Shown one piece after another: positions 47,410 to 58,884 of a stretch of DNA of 64,000 nucleotides (positions within the stretch are counted from its first letter, which is position 1; every line of letters begins with the position of its first letter). The notes under the pieces were generated by a model. It ran no database searches and had not been told where the DNA came from. It saw nothing but the letters and a program-made list of their open reading frames with translations. The translations under genes were made by a program, and so were the position numbers. Location: NCBI GenBank assembly GCA_964019155.1, contig OZ025245.1, positions 17,416,874-17,480,873 on the forward strand, in the 5' to 3' direction. This DNA is from Osedax fenrisi. Lineage: Eukaryota; Annelida; Polychaeta; Sabellida; Siboglinidae.

Positions 47410-47415
47410 TAGTCA
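47410..47415 (-). other. candidate readthrough site TGA-CTA, ORF1/ORF2 junction
   Basis: In the ORF2 frame, TGA (47413-47415) and CTA, followed by T-G-N-K-D-E-N-I and the endonuclease start. ORF1 is in the same frame but stops 13 codons earlier at TAA (47455-47457), so two stops lie in tandem here. This is the third ORF1/ORF2 junction with stop-CTA. Confidence 0.45.
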
Positions 47416-47454
47416 TCTAGAACATGTAGTTTTATTTTTATTAATAATGGAATT

Positions 47455-48386
47455 TTAATAAGTAATATATGACAATTTCCATACACTAAAATCATCTTCA
47501 CCAATTGACATATTCCAGTCAATTTTATTATTTATAATATATCTTAGTTCATAGGAAATACTTCTAGAATTATAAATACATTTGATAATTTTTTTACTTT
47601 TAATTAATTTATTTTTAACTACATGGTATACTATCTTATGTCGTTCTAGTGATATTTCATCTAGAGATGTTCTAATGAATGAATTTTGTAGATCTCGTAA
47701 TTTACATAATCGGTTAATAATTGATAAAATAATTTTTTTTGAGACCACATTATCTAAAATTAATTTTAATTTATTAAATGATAATTGAACTATTGATAAT
47801 ACACACGATTTATTAATATCTACTGTTTTACAAATAATATTTACTAAGTATTTAAAGAAATTAGTTTTATCATTATTAGGAATATTTATATTGTGAATAA
47901 TTATTTCATTATTGCTATCTATATTATTTTTAATAATATTTACTGATTTTACCAAATTGTTAGTATGAGTATCAGAAGTAGTTATAGTATAGGTTACATT
48001 AGCGGTTACATTAGCGTATGATTTTTTAACAACAATCATATCACTTATTTCAGTATTTTTGATAGTAACATATTTAATTTTGTTTCTGTGCTATTTATTA
48101 AAGTATTAATATTACTATTATCAATAATAGTAGACGATGGTAATGAGTTATTTAAACTAGGTAGATTTATTGGTGTATTATCATTATTATTTATACATGT
48201 ATTACATTTAAATGTAAAATTTGGTGATATAAATAACTGAATAGCATATTTTGGTGGTGATTTATTAGACTAATTTGTTTTCATAATTTTTGCTTTATAT
48301 AAGCATTTATAATGGTATTTATTACCACATGAACATGATATATAATTTTCGTTATTAATTTCTAAATTACATGTAATACAATCCAT
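47455..48386 (-). pseudogene. LINE ORF1 with zinc finger, nonsense and frameshift
   Basis: ATG at 48386 begins MDCITCNLEINNENYISCSC, then H-Y-K-C and, after SPNFTFKCNTC, a low-complexity Asn/Ser/Thr stretch. Ligand order C-x2-C, C-x-C, H-x2-C, C-x2-C matches the PHD finger of the 7-kb element, and SPNF-x-F-x-C-x2-C is shared. A TAG replaces the conserved Trp codon near 48270, and the frame changes near 48050. The C-terminal part (SLERHKIVYHVVKNKLIKSK, then ISYELRYIINNKIDW) aligns with FELR...IDW of the PHD copies. Confidence 0.75.
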
Positions 48387-48833
48387 TTTTAATGTAAAAA
48401 ATATATTACAATTATATAGTTTTAGAAATTATATATATTTTTAACAAACTGTTTCCCTATGATTTTAATTGAACAATTGCCGAATTCGATTTTTCTTGTT
48501 TACTAAATAAATTAGCCTTGCGATGTTTCAATTTTCTTATTTTCGAAATCGATTTTAAAACCTCATTCTTTAATGTAATGACTACGTAAATATCGAAAGT
48601 AATTCCGTATAATATAGAGAACAAGTTATCCGAATGTATGTCGAAATTAATTAGTTTTAAAGAAATTAAATTTTGTTTCATTTATAGAAATAACGCGTTA
48701 AATGTATGCGACTTTTAATTTGCTATGCGTTGCAACTTATATATAACAATATTATACTATATCATAACATCATTTAAAACCTTCTGCAGAACTAAATATA
48801 AATATAAATAATAATAATGTGTACCCCACACAG

Positions 48834-48946
48834 AATTAGCTTGAATATTACGTGGAAATGTGATACTCACTATTATTCAACGGTCACCAATGAATGCGAT
48901 ATATACTGTAAGCCATCAAAAGCGGATATCTGCAATATTAATAAAG
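48834..48946 (+). CDS. host exon resembling a DSL (Notch-ligand) domain
   Basis: Bounded by GTACCCCACACAG (acceptor ending 48833) and AAAG|GTTAAT (donor after 48946). The frame reads ISLNITWKCDTHYYS, TVTNECDIYCKPSKADICN, INK and exits in phase 1. Cysteine and aromatic spacing (C-x2-H-Y-Y ... C-x3-C-x-P ... C) follows the DSL domain of Delta/Serrate/Lag-2 ligands, where C-D-x-x-Y-Y-G-x-x-C-x-x-x-C-x-P is typical; Gly after YY is missing. DSL proteins are membrane ligands of Notch. No EGF repeats, signal peptide or membrane segment are seen nearby, so a pseudogene or a diverged single-domain gene is possible. Confidence 0.5.
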
Positions 48947-49040
48947 GTTAATTATATAAACTTAATACGTAATTACATTTATATATCTAGATTATTATTA
49001 ATACTGAATCCCTGCCCAATTAGTAAATATAGTAGATTAG

Positions 49041-49162
49041 GAGATTCTAAAATGGTACATCTGCTTATGTGCCATAATGAGGATATTAATTTAAATTATA
49101 ATGAATTTCGAGATAGTACATTAGGAAATATATTTGAAATGGTACAATACAGCGTTTTCTAA
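49041..49162 (+). CDS. possible second exon of the DSL-like gene
   Basis: After TAGTAGATTAG (49030-49040) the frame GDSKMVHLLMCHNEDIN continues to TAA at 49160-49162, in phase with the donor at 48946 across a 94-bp intron. N-K-G-D-S-K-M-V ... C could stand for the G-x-K-x-C region after a DSL core, but this is a loose fit. The acceptor lacks a pyrimidine tract. The product would end without EGF repeats. Confidence 0.25.
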
Positions 49163-49347
49163 ACGGTGCTATATGTAATACGATGTAAATGGTACACTAG
49201 GTTTTTTAAATTATCGTACATCATGAAATACATTTTATGGTACTTTTTTCCATATTGAAAATTGTATTCTATGGTATCTCTATATATCTTAGGGGCGAAG
49301 CCTTTTATATATAAGTACATAGGGATGATTACAAATATTACAAATTT

Positions 49348-49379
<32 letters not shown>

Positions 49380-49573
49380 CAATATTACTGTATATTACCT
49401 ATATAGAATATATCAAATATAGTTTATATATATATATATATTATATTGCGTAAAGAGTTATAACTATAGTATAATGTTTATATGCACGCATCATTGTATA
49501 TACTGGATGAATGAAATATAGTTTATATATAAATATATATATATTTAAAAATATAATTATATATTTTAAAAAG
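49163..49573. other. AT-rich spacer with (TA)n
   Basis: (TA)n at 49351-49379; no gene recognised. Confidence 0.6.
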
Positions 49574-49702
49574 ATAAAAAAATATGACACGAGAGGGAAT
49601 CGAACCGAAACATTCTACCAAAGTAAGCGTTGCATACCTTACTTATACTTTATGTATATATTATGTAAGCACACGGCTAACTATCTCCACCATAGTAGCG
49701 AT
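49574..49702 (-). ncRNA. tRNA-like Pol III unit (SINE head or tRNA pseudogene)
   Basis: On the minus strand: box A-like TGGTGGAGATAGTTAGCCG, a perfect box B GGTTCGATTCC, and a T7 terminator 3' of it (49574-49580). Box spacing is stretched by an AT insert, and a hairpin AAGTAAG/CTTACTT sits where an anticodon arm would be. Acceptor strands do not pair and the T stem is poor, so it is not a working tRNA. It is unlike the SINE family elsewhere in the window. Confidence 0.4.
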
Positions 49703-49780
49703 ATATTTATATCATAGGTTTTATCTTCATATATTTAAAAAATAGCGTAAATAGCTGAATTTTACACTATTTAAATACTT

Positions 49781-49880
49781 TGTATCATACTAATATTTAT
49801 TTCTAATACTATTCCTTTTTGATTTATATTATAATTAATAATATAACAGTTTACCTATAATTGTGTTATCTTATTATATA
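49781..49880 (+). repeat. direct repeat flank, left copy
   Basis: TGTATCATACTAATATTTAT and further blocks (TTACCTATAATTGTGTTAT, TTATTATATAATTATTA) recur at 50651-50727. The two copies bracket the satellite and the palindromic element. Confidence 0.75.
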
Positions 49881-49889
49881 ATTATTATA

Positions 49890-50423
49890 CAATATGTAAC
49901 ATGACATTATAATATGATATAACATGACAGTACGGTGTGCTGAAAGTATGATATGATGTAACATGATAGTACGTTGTGCTAGAGGGACAGTATGATATGA
50001 TATAACGTGACAGTACAGTTGTCTGATAGTATGATATGATGTAACGTGACATTATAATATGATATAATGTGACTGTAAGGTGTGCTGAAAGTATGATATG
50101 ATGTAACGTGACATTACAATATGATATAACGTGACAGTATGTTATGCTGAAAGTATGATAGGATGTAACGTGATAGTACGTTGTGCTAGAGGGGACAGCA
50201 TGATAAGATATAACGTGACAGTACGTTAGTCTGAAAGTATGATATGATGTAACGTGATAGTACGGTGTGCTGAAAGTATAATATGATGTAACGTGACATT
50301 ATAATATGATATAACGTGACAGTACGGTGTGCTGAAAGTATGATATGATGTAACGTGATAGTACGTTGTGCTAGAGGGGACAGAATGATATGATATATTG
50401 TGACAGTACAGTGGTCTGAAAGT
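49890..50423 (+). repeat. satellite with higher-order A-B-C-D organisation
   Basis: About 15 related monomers of 26 (A, GTAACGTGACATTATA), 36 (B, GTACGGTGTGCTGAAAGT), 45 (C, GTTGTGCTAGAGGGGACAG) and 39 bases (D, GTACAGTGGTCTGAAAGT), all sharing ATATGATRTAACGTGA. The order is A-B-C-D, A-B, A-B-C-D, one C/B hybrid, A-B-C-D. GC is well above flanking DNA. No coding frame. Confidence 0.9.
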
Positions 50424-50650
50424 TATATTTGTGTGATAACATATTATGAACATAATATGTTCATATTAATAATTTGTCAAATACATATTTTTATAAAAAT
50501 TATATTTGTGTGATAACACATTTATATGAACATATTATGAATATACTATGTTCATATTAATATGTTATAAAATAAATATGCAGAATCATATAAATATGTT
50601 CATATAATGAACATAATATGTTCATATTTGTATGTTGTTGTTTACTGGGT
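50424..50650 (-). mobile_element. palindromic repeat, longer copy
   Basis: The reverse complement begins ACCCAGTAAACAACAACATA (50650 downward), followed by four or more GAACATAATATGTTC-type palindromes. Same terminus as 20720-20838. It abuts the satellite on one side and the right direct repeat on the other, so the satellite may belong to a larger element. Confidence 0.65.
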
Positions 50651-50727
50651 TGTATCATACTACTATTTATTTCTATTACTATTCATTTTTTACCTATAGT
50701 TGTGTTATATTATTATATAATTATTAC
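50651..50727 (+). repeat. direct repeat flank, right copy
   Basis: Starts TGTATCATACTACTATTTAT immediately at the CCCAGTAAAC end of the palindromic element; partner of 49781-49880, with one internal segment missing. Confidence 0.75.
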
Positions 50728-51175
50728 GTTACCTTAATAATATTGTGTATACATGATCGAAAGTAATTAATTAATTAGAAACATTATTATTTCAATTACT
50801 GTATTCATTACTATAATAATTAATTAGTTGTACTATTATAGTAAATATACCAATTTACGTATTGTTACTTTATTTGTATCTATGTATACACATTTTATTT
50901 ATTATTTTTACTAGAAATACATCTTTCAGAAACTATATAACAATCCTATGTACGTATAATATTCGCATTATAATTAAGTCATTTTAAACTTAATATTTGG
51001 AATATTTTATAAATAAATGTTAGTAAATTAATTTATATTTACCATAATGTTAACCATTACTCTAATAATTTACATATCGTTTTTATATTATTATACACAT
51101 ATAATATATTGTTTATACTAGAAACTAAACGGTCTTTCAGAAACTATATAGAACTCCTATGTATATATAATAATT
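50728..51175. repeat. ~208-bp spaced duplication
   Basis: CTTTCAGAAACTATATA followed by CTCCTATGTATATATAAT-type sequence occurs near 50925-50970 and again near 51133-51175, each preceded by ACTAGAAA. Probably an old tandem duplication. No gene. Confidence 0.5.
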
Positions 51176-51900
51176 TTTATTTTATCAATTGATCTATGTA
51201 AAGCCTTTAATACAATATATCATAAATTACTAATATTAAAAATATGGATTTAGTGGTGTTAAAGAATATTTGTTTACTAGTTATCTTGAAAAATAGAATT
51301 AAATATATAATTTATAATAATACTAAGTCTGATTTTAGTAATATTAATATTAGTGTTTCTCAAGGTTCTGTTTTGGGTCCTCTACTTTTTAATATATTTT
51401 TATGATTTACATATTGTTTTTAATTCTTCTATTCTTATTTTATTCGCTTAAAATACTTATTTAATTATAAAGATAAATATGCTAATACTCTTTAATTAAC
51501 TATGTATACTTAACTTAACAAACAACCGACTAAATATATTGTTATCAGAAATTAAACTAATTATTAACATCGATAAATTATTTAATATTTTAATATATGA
51601 TAAATTTAATGAATTTAACAAATATATAAATCATTTTCTTTTAAATATAAATGGTAATTTAATTAGTATAGTACAATATTATAAATTCTATGGAAACACT
51701 ATAGATATTAAATTAAATTTGAACAAAATACAATAAATAATATATCGATTAAGCTTTCTAAAGTTATATCGATTATACATAAATTAAAATATTCGTTTAC
51801 TATACATTCTTTAAAACTAATTTATAATATATGTTTTATACTTAATATAAATTATAAGGCACATTTTTAAATTTGTTATACATTCATTTAGTTTCAATAT
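51176..51900 (+). pseudogene. LINE RT relic
   Basis: Plus-strand scraps: LSIDLCKAFNTIYHKLLILK (motif A; first Asp kept, second position Asn), VSQGSVLGPLLFNIF (motif B) and a thumb-like remainder with many stops. The catalytic Asp pair is not readable. No clear 5' or 3' end. Confidence 0.6.
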
Positions 51901-52479
51901 ACATTTTTTTGCATAATATACTAATGTTCCTTGTTATGGGATTTACTTTAAAATAGATTCAAATATTATATAATATAAATACGCATACTAGAATATTAAC
52001 ATGTGATTATATGTCGATGTATTATATCATAACTATAACTGATTTCATCTTTATATTATATTATATCTTACATATATTTTATATAATGTACAACTATGTA
52101 TTTTGTTAATTATGTAAAGTTATTTTTTTATACTTAATTGTATTTATCATATTATATTTATTTTAATTTATTTAAACATGATGAAGTAATTACTCGGGAT
52201 GGACATTTTTTATTTTATTTATTTTATGATTTTCTTTATAATATACATATTCGATATGATTTGAAATTTAGATTTTACAAATTAATAGAAATATTCCAAT
52301 TGGAATTTATTTTCTTTAGAATATATATAACATTTAATTTTTTTGTTAATATTTATTTATCAATATCTATTTATTTATATAAATTTCATATAACTTATAT
52401 TGTGATAATAGTGAAATATTGAATGTACTATATGTGTATATGTATATTTATATATATAAATGTCCTTACACTTTCTTAT
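51901..52479. other. AT-rich stretch, no gene seen
   Basis: Long but low-complexity frames only. Confidence 0.5.
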
Positions 52480-54425
52480 ATGCGTCATTATATCCCGATA
52501 CTTGCCTAACAACATATATGTTTCGTTTATCTTACTGGTTTTCTTATCAACCCTTGATGATCATTATCCTCTCAATATATTTATCACTAACCTCCTTCCC
52601 TTTTCTCAAATAGCACTCTCTCTTTAATTATTAATCTGCTTACGTTTCCATTCTTCTCTTATACTACTAATACCTTCTTAATAACATATCCTTACTATGA
52701 TCCAGCAATAACTTATCTCTCTCTATCATTAGTAATGTATCTACTCTATCTAATCCAAACTCTGCTATATCCCCTTCTTACTCATCAACCTATTCCTCTC
52801 CATCTTGCATATACTCACTGGTCTTATTTTAATTTACCCACTTCTTCTATTGTCCTTTCTCTTATGTCTTATTTGAAATCTAATTCCCCACTTGACCCTC
52901 TTCCTCTAAATTTACTTCGTATATTATCTCCCTATTTAATTGATATAATTACTGGTATAATTCGTGTATCATTATCTTCATCCATTGTACCACAATCGAT
53001 GAAGTATGCTTACATTACTCCGATATAAATAAACATAATCTCGATTCTTCCATACTATTCAACTATTGTCCTGTTTAGAAATTATCATCAATTTCTAAGA
53101 CTATGGAAAGTATAGTTTCGCGTCAGATTATTCATTATATCATATCGAATTATATTGTGGATTGCTTTCGGAGTACATACCTTTTATGTCATACCTTCCC
53201 AATCGTAGTACAGAAACTGCCCTAAACATTTTGTTTAACGATATCATACTATCTATGGATAATAAGGCTTCTTGTTATTTGGTTCTTCTTGATCTGTCTA
53301 GTGTCTTTGATACGTAAAATCATAGGATTCTTTCTTACCGTCAACGTGAAATATGTATTCATGGACAGGTTCACAACTGGTTGATGTCATTTGTATCTAA
53401 TAGAATATATTCGGTAAAGATCAAGTCATCTTTATCGGCTCCATTTGATCACACTCATGGTGTTCCTCAAGGATCAGTACTGGGTCAGATTCTTTTTATT
53501 TTATATATTCTTCCCATTAATTTGATTTTTTTTAAATACCCATATATTCGTTATCACCTCTTTACTATTGACTTACAAATGTATACCTTTTTTCCACCTG
53601 ATACTGATATTGACATACTTCAACTTTTAATTGCTAACTGTATTAATGATAAAATCTCTTGGTTTTCCTGTAATTCACTTTCATTAAATATTACAAAAAC
53701 TGATAGCATTATACTTTCTAGATCTCTTTCTTCAATTACTCTCAATCATCCATTCCTTATATCACTTCCTATCTCAAACACTATCACTACTCTAGGTTTT
53801 ACTATAAATAATACATTAGATTACTCAGTACATATATCAAACACTATCCTCACTGCTAATTATTTCCTGTATAATATAGGCGAGGCTCGTTCTAATCTAA
53901 CATTTACTTTAACTAAATCATTATTACATTCATTAGTATTTAGTCGACTTAGATACTGTAATTCGCTTTTCATTAACATTCCGCAAAAATTGATGAACAA
54001 ATTTGATTCAATACAACGTTTAGCTGTTCGCATATTATTTAAGCTAAAGCTTAATGATTTAACCATATCTATACATTCCATAATGGCGTCGGGTGGTTGC
54101 AGTTTCGAGATTTAAACAAGTTTCGACTTCTTTGCATTACTCACAAGGCTATATATATATATGGGAGTTCCGTCATACATATCGAAGGGACTCATAATAC
54201 GAACAACTACTCGTCCGAGTCGCAAATGTGAGCTGATGAAACTCTATTTACCGCTTGTCTCATCTATATTTGCATATGCTTCTTTCACTGTTGCTGCTCC
54301 GAAGTACTAGAATAGTCTTCTCGATGAATTATGGTTTTTGTTTAATTATTATTTTTGAATTATTATTTTTGTTTTATTATTTCGATTTAACGCAAACCTT
54401 TTATCTTATCACTATCAGTCTCAAC
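52480..54425 (+). mobile_element. LINE, linker to 3' end, inactivated
   Basis: A pyrimidine-rich coding strand. Frames: linker; SYLKSNSPLDPLPLNLLRIL (RT start); stops; YLPNRSTETALNILF; VLLDLSSVFDT (first Asp); WLMSFVSNRIYSVKIKSS; HGVPQGSVLGQILFILYILP; HLFTIDLQMYTFF, where the catalytic pair A-D-D has become T-I-D; TLDYSVHISNTILTANYFLY; then the C-terminal region. Near 54152 extra TA units shift the frame relative to the sister copy at 20842-21581. Related to, but distinct from, the PHD-ORF1 family. Confidence 0.8.
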
Positions 54426-54813
54426 TCCCTAATTGATACATTATGACCAACAAATAATATCTCACTACTGAAGAAATTACATTTTTCGATATTTAATTTC
54501 AACATCAACATAACCCTACATCTTCTAACTTACGTAACACCCTTTCTATTGTATATAAATGCTGATCCACACTATAAGATAATATCACTATATCGTCTAA
54601 ATAACATACTACCTTCTTAAAACTACTTTCTTTAAATAGATTTACTATAATCCTTAGTCACGTCACCGGTACATTAATTAACCCAATGGGCATCCTTACA
54701 AATTGATATATATGAATTTTTTATATATGAATTTTATTTACCGAATATTTGCTATAATAATCTGAGGGATACCCAGAAGCTATATTTAGCTTATACTAAG
54801 GATATCATTAATT
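54426..54813 (-). pseudogene. Ty3/gypsy reverse transcriptase relic
   Basis: On the minus strand: LNIASGYPSDYYSKYS (motif A, catalytic Asp now Asn), YQFVRMPIGLINVP, VVCYLDDIVILSYSVDQHLY (the LTR-type YLDD box) and IEKCNFFSSEILFVGHNVS. Frames are interrupted. Same strand as the gag/protease relic at 58885-60335, and together they look like one gypsy element split by later insertions. Confidence 0.7.
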
Positions 54814-55452
54814 ACATAATAATAATAATAATAATAATAATATTAGTAGTAGTAATAATATAATGGTAATAGTCGAGAAATGATAATATATCTTATATCG
54901 ATAATGAAGTCACATTACGTAACATAATATATAAAGTATCGGTAAAGTGATATAGATACATGCACGCAGCCTTGCAAGAAGTCTCAGGTTGGTCAGGCCC
55001 TGGGTTATTAAATCCATAAATTGTAATGTTTTGTTGACATAATCGTCACATGATCAATTATACAACATCCCCTGGTAATAACAAATAAGCTACATACATA
55101 TCTCTACGCACTATTAAAATACGTACATACCAACAAATAAAAATAAACCATACTTATAAGTAATAATAAATAATACCGTGAGTAAGCAAACTAAATTACT
55201 CAAATAACTCAAATACTAACATGTTAGTAAAAATACGAAAAAAAATTGATATAATAAAATGTATATAAATAATTTTAATATAATAATAAAGAGTATTAAA
55301 TGGACAAATGACTTTTCCATTCCAAGCTGCATTGACTCTGAGCTTGGATATTGAGATCATGTAGGATCTGGTGAATAATATAATGTTAGAATATAAAACC
55401 TTTATAAATTAGATTCTTAATTTTAATACAAAATTGTTTTAATGTAATACTA

Positions 55453-56829
55453 CTAATAAATAGATTTTAGAGACATTTGAAGATTATTCCAGCATCTAGG
55501 TCCATTATTTGTTATATTATATTGTTTACAATTATTTTTTGCAAAAGGGTTTATAAATCTATATGAATCTCGCATGTTATATTTTGAATAATATTTATAG
55601 AAATAATTAGTAAGTCTTTGAGGGATCATACCTTTTATAACTCTGAACATGAATTTATATGTATTAACAAATAGTAGTTCTTTAAAAGTAAATATTATCT
55701 GTTGTTTATAGATATAATCAACATTAGTTCTACTATTTGTCCTGTATAATAATCGTATAGCTTTATTCTGAGCTATAGATATATGTATCGTAGTTATTTT
55801 ATAATTTTTACCCGAAATATGGGTACAGTAGATAATATGACATGATATACAGAGTAGTATAATAGTTTTAGAATGTGAATAGGTAATATTTTATTTAATT
55901 TTCTTAGAATTGAAATGCCATAGTATAATTTAGATTTAACAAATTTGTATGCATTTTCCAGTTCATATTAGCATCAATTGTAACACCAAGAAACTTTATA
56001 GGTTTTTTTCTGAATAATGCTAGTATTATGTAATATAATAGCTAGTTTAATTGTATCATTATTAAATACTATAAAGTTTGTTTTGTTTAAATTAATTGTT
56101 AGTTTGTTAATATAAAGCCATATATCTAGATATTTTAAAGTATTGTTCATATCAGTTTCAAGTTCAACAACATTATTTGCATGGAAAGTAATTGAGGTAT
56201 CATCAGCAAATAGTACAAAATGACCTAGATATTTAATATATAATATACCATTTATAAATATTAAGAATAATAAGTGTCCAAGGACTGAACCTTGAGGTAC
56301 ACCATATTTAATATTATTTAGTTGTGATTTAGAACTATTATAAGATATATATTGATTTCTATTACTAAGGAAAGATACTAACAATTTAAGAACCACTCCT
56401 CGAAAACCATACTTTTCTAACTTTATTATCAGAATATCGTGACTGATGGAGTCGAATGATTTCTTAAAGTCAATCGATAGAGTAGCACAGTATTTCTTTT
56501 TATTCAAGGATATGAACCCAGTTAAATCCGATAATGCATCCGAAGTTGAAACCCCCTTTTTAAAACCGTATTGGGCATTGTTCATCACCTTGTTCTTCTC
56601 CATGAAATCTAGAAATCTATGTTTTAATACTTTTTCTATAATTTTAGAAAAAGGCGATAATAAAGAAATAGGCCTGTAATTAGTTGGATCATCAATGTCA
56701 CCTGAATTATGTATGGTTATAACTTTAGCTGTTTTTAGGCAATTTGGTAATATACCTTGTATGATACAAAGATTTATTAAATGTGATAAAGGATTACATA
56801 TTGAAGTAATTATCTGTGTTATCATTTTA
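55453..56829 (-). pseudogene. LINE RT and C-terminal domain
   Basis: 56825-55974 is one open run: ITIHNSGDIDDPTNYRPISL, NAQYGFKKGVSTSDALSDL, LSIDFKKSFDSISHDILI (first Asp), YGVPQGSVLGHLLF (Gly-His for Gly-Pro) and FVLFADDTSITFHA (catalytic pair intact). After a frame break near 55990 the C-terminal part resumes with FRVIKGMIPQRLTNYFYKYY and ITNNGPRCWNNLQMSLKSIY, ending at 55453. Confidence 0.8.
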
Positions 56830-57277
56830 AAAGAAAAATTATGATAATCGGTACTATTTTTAGGTTTAGAATTAAAAACAATATTAATTATTTCATCAGG
56901 GCTAGTAGGGGTGATAAATAATGAAATTTGATTAATACTAATTATATAATTAGTTACTTCGTTCTTATCAATATCATCACCTAATTTAGAAGCTAACTTT
57001 TCACCAATATTGCAAAAGAAATCATTACATTTCTCACAACGTATATTATCATCTATTGTGTCAGATATTATATTGCATTGTTGTCCATATATTATATAAT
57101 TAATCTTTTTCCAAACTTGTTTTGGATTGTATCTATTGTCAGTGAAATACTTACTATGGTAATTACTCTCAGCTATGATAAGAATTTTTGAAAGATACTT
57201 TTTATACTCCTTATATATGATTTCATTGGTACTAGATTTATTAATTTTAAATTTATAGAATAATTTATTTTTTTTAA

Positions 57278-58360
57278 TTATACATTTAATTGAATCCCAT
57301 TGAATCCCATTGAAAAGCCAACATTTATTTTGATGTACATTATTTTATTTGATTTTTTTTTACCACGGAATTTTTTTTTTGCGTTTTCTAGAATATTTAT
57401 AAATAATTCAAAGGAATCATGCGGATCATTTAATAAATAGAGATCATCCCAATTATAGTCTAAATGATATTGTGTATAATCGCTTATATTTTGTTGTGAA
57501 ATATAATATTCGTTCTCATCATTTATATTTATAACTTTATTAAAGTTATTCATTTTGTGAATACAAAACACAGGTAAATGATCACTTATATCATTATATA
57601 TTAATCCATTTGATATTGGTATATAATTATGGTTCGAGTAAATATTATCTATTAAGGTTGAAGTCATATTTATGATACGCGAAGGCTTAGTTATTAAAGG
57701 ATGTAAGTCTAGAGCTATAAGTATATCTATAAAATGTGATACTTTAGAGCTATTTTATTTTAATATATCTATATTAAAGTCAACGCATAGATATAGAATA
57801 TTGTCAGTAGTAAATGTATTGAATAAGTTATAAATGATATCAGAAAAATGTATTATATCGAATTCTGGATATTTATATATACCACTTATTATAATATCCT
57901 TAGATTTTGGAATTATTATTTTAACTGTTACTATATCAAATTGATTTGGTGAAGTTGTGCAAGTGCATCAATTGAAATATATTTTAATTTTTTACTAATA
58001 AATAATGATATCCCTCCACCACATGTGATCTCTGGTTATATGTATATTATTATAATATTCTATGAAATATAGATCTTTATTATATACATTCAACCATGTT
58101 TCACTTATAACCATAACATTAAATTTATTATTTAAGGAATTTAGATAATTAATAATTTCATTGTAATTTTTAACCAGACTACGTGTATTAAAATGTATTA
58201 TGGACAAATTAGTGTTCATGTTGGATGAATCTACTTTGATAACATAATTATAGTTACATTGGTTATCAATATTATTATAAAGTTGTTGAGTTGGATAATC
58301 TAGAATATCGTTGTCACTATTAATATCATTATCAAAATTATTCAATGCTGAATATAACAA
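57278..58360 (-). pseudogene. LINE endonuclease, frameshifted
   Basis: NLSIIHFNTRSLVKNYNEII, VISETWLNVY; a frameshift near 58020, after which GGGISLFISKKLKYISIDAL reads in another frame; later STLIDNIYSNHNYIPISNGL and ISDHLPVFCIHKM (SDH box). The ~50 residues before the NTRS motif are open but end at stop codons TAA-TAA without a following CTA. Confidence 0.75.
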
Positions 58361-58380
58361 GTATTTAGATTATTAATATT

Positions 58381-58597
58381 AGCATTAGAAGATTGATTAT
58401 ACATTTAAATGATTGATGATTTTAATGTTATACAATAAGATGATATACTTGATTTATTGCTTTATATAAATTACTGTTTCTTACACTAGATTCTTTAATT
58501 TAGATGTATCAGATATATAAATATTATTATTATTATCATCTAATAATTAAATGATAGTAGTATACTATGTATAATTATGTAATACACGGTATATGTG
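58381..58597. other. AT-rich spacer
   Basis: No gene seen; a short ATT run near 58524. Confidence 0.5.
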
Positions 58598-58878
58598 TAA
58601 CAGTATGTAATATATATTTGAATTAATTAAATGAATTTATAATTCAATAATCTTTGTGATTTTTAATTATTTTAATGGATTTTTATTTTGTTATTCATAA
58701 AATGTAAACAAATCCTAAATATAATTATATCTTATTAGAAATGATTATAATTCGAAGACAATTATTATGTATTTCAAATAAGTTGGATATTAATATTTTA
58801 ATAATATTGATAATATTAATAGTATACAAATAAATAAATATGTACTTATCTTTACAATTATAATATAATTAAACGATA
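58598..58878 (+). repeat. 290-bp dispersed repeat, copy B
   Basis: Same orientation and extent as 11667-11955, with scattered substitutions and small indels. It sits between the 5' end of a LINE and the gypsy protease relic. Origin unknown. Confidence 0.8.
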
Positions 58879-58884
58879 TATCGG

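Larger units (their letters stand above)
44470..48760 (-). mobile_element. zinc-finger-ORF1 LINE of a second lineage
   Basis: Minus-strand, about 4 kb: 5' UTR (to about 48760), ORF1 (48386-47455), the junction with TGA-CTA (47415-47410), ORF2 endonuclease (47360-46650), linker (46641-46372), RT (46408-45400) and C-terminus to about 44500, with a T-rich end near 44470. Much more A+T-rich codons than the PHD copies at 7 and 24 kb. A few single-base nonsense changes and frameshifts kill it. Confidence 0.8.
54814..58380 (-). mobile_element. LINE inserted in the gypsy relic
   Basis: Minus-strand order: endonuclease (58360-57278), linker (57277-56830), RT (56825-55974), C-terminal domain to 55453, then a 3' UTR with GGGCCTGACCAACC (54987-55000) and a (TAT)n tail at 54814-54845. 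No ORF1 is recognised upstream. The 3' UTR motif is shared with 22500-22822. Confidence 0.8.

Noticed and set aside
45488..48270. Idea that stops in the AT-rich LINE mean a variant genetic code
   Set aside because: All three stop codons occur both as terminators and as scattered lesions, and frameshifts accompany them; ordinary decay explains this.
50226..50453. Minus-strand frame rich in His/Tyr/Ser
   Set aside because: A repetitive translation of the satellite array, with no evidence of a protein.
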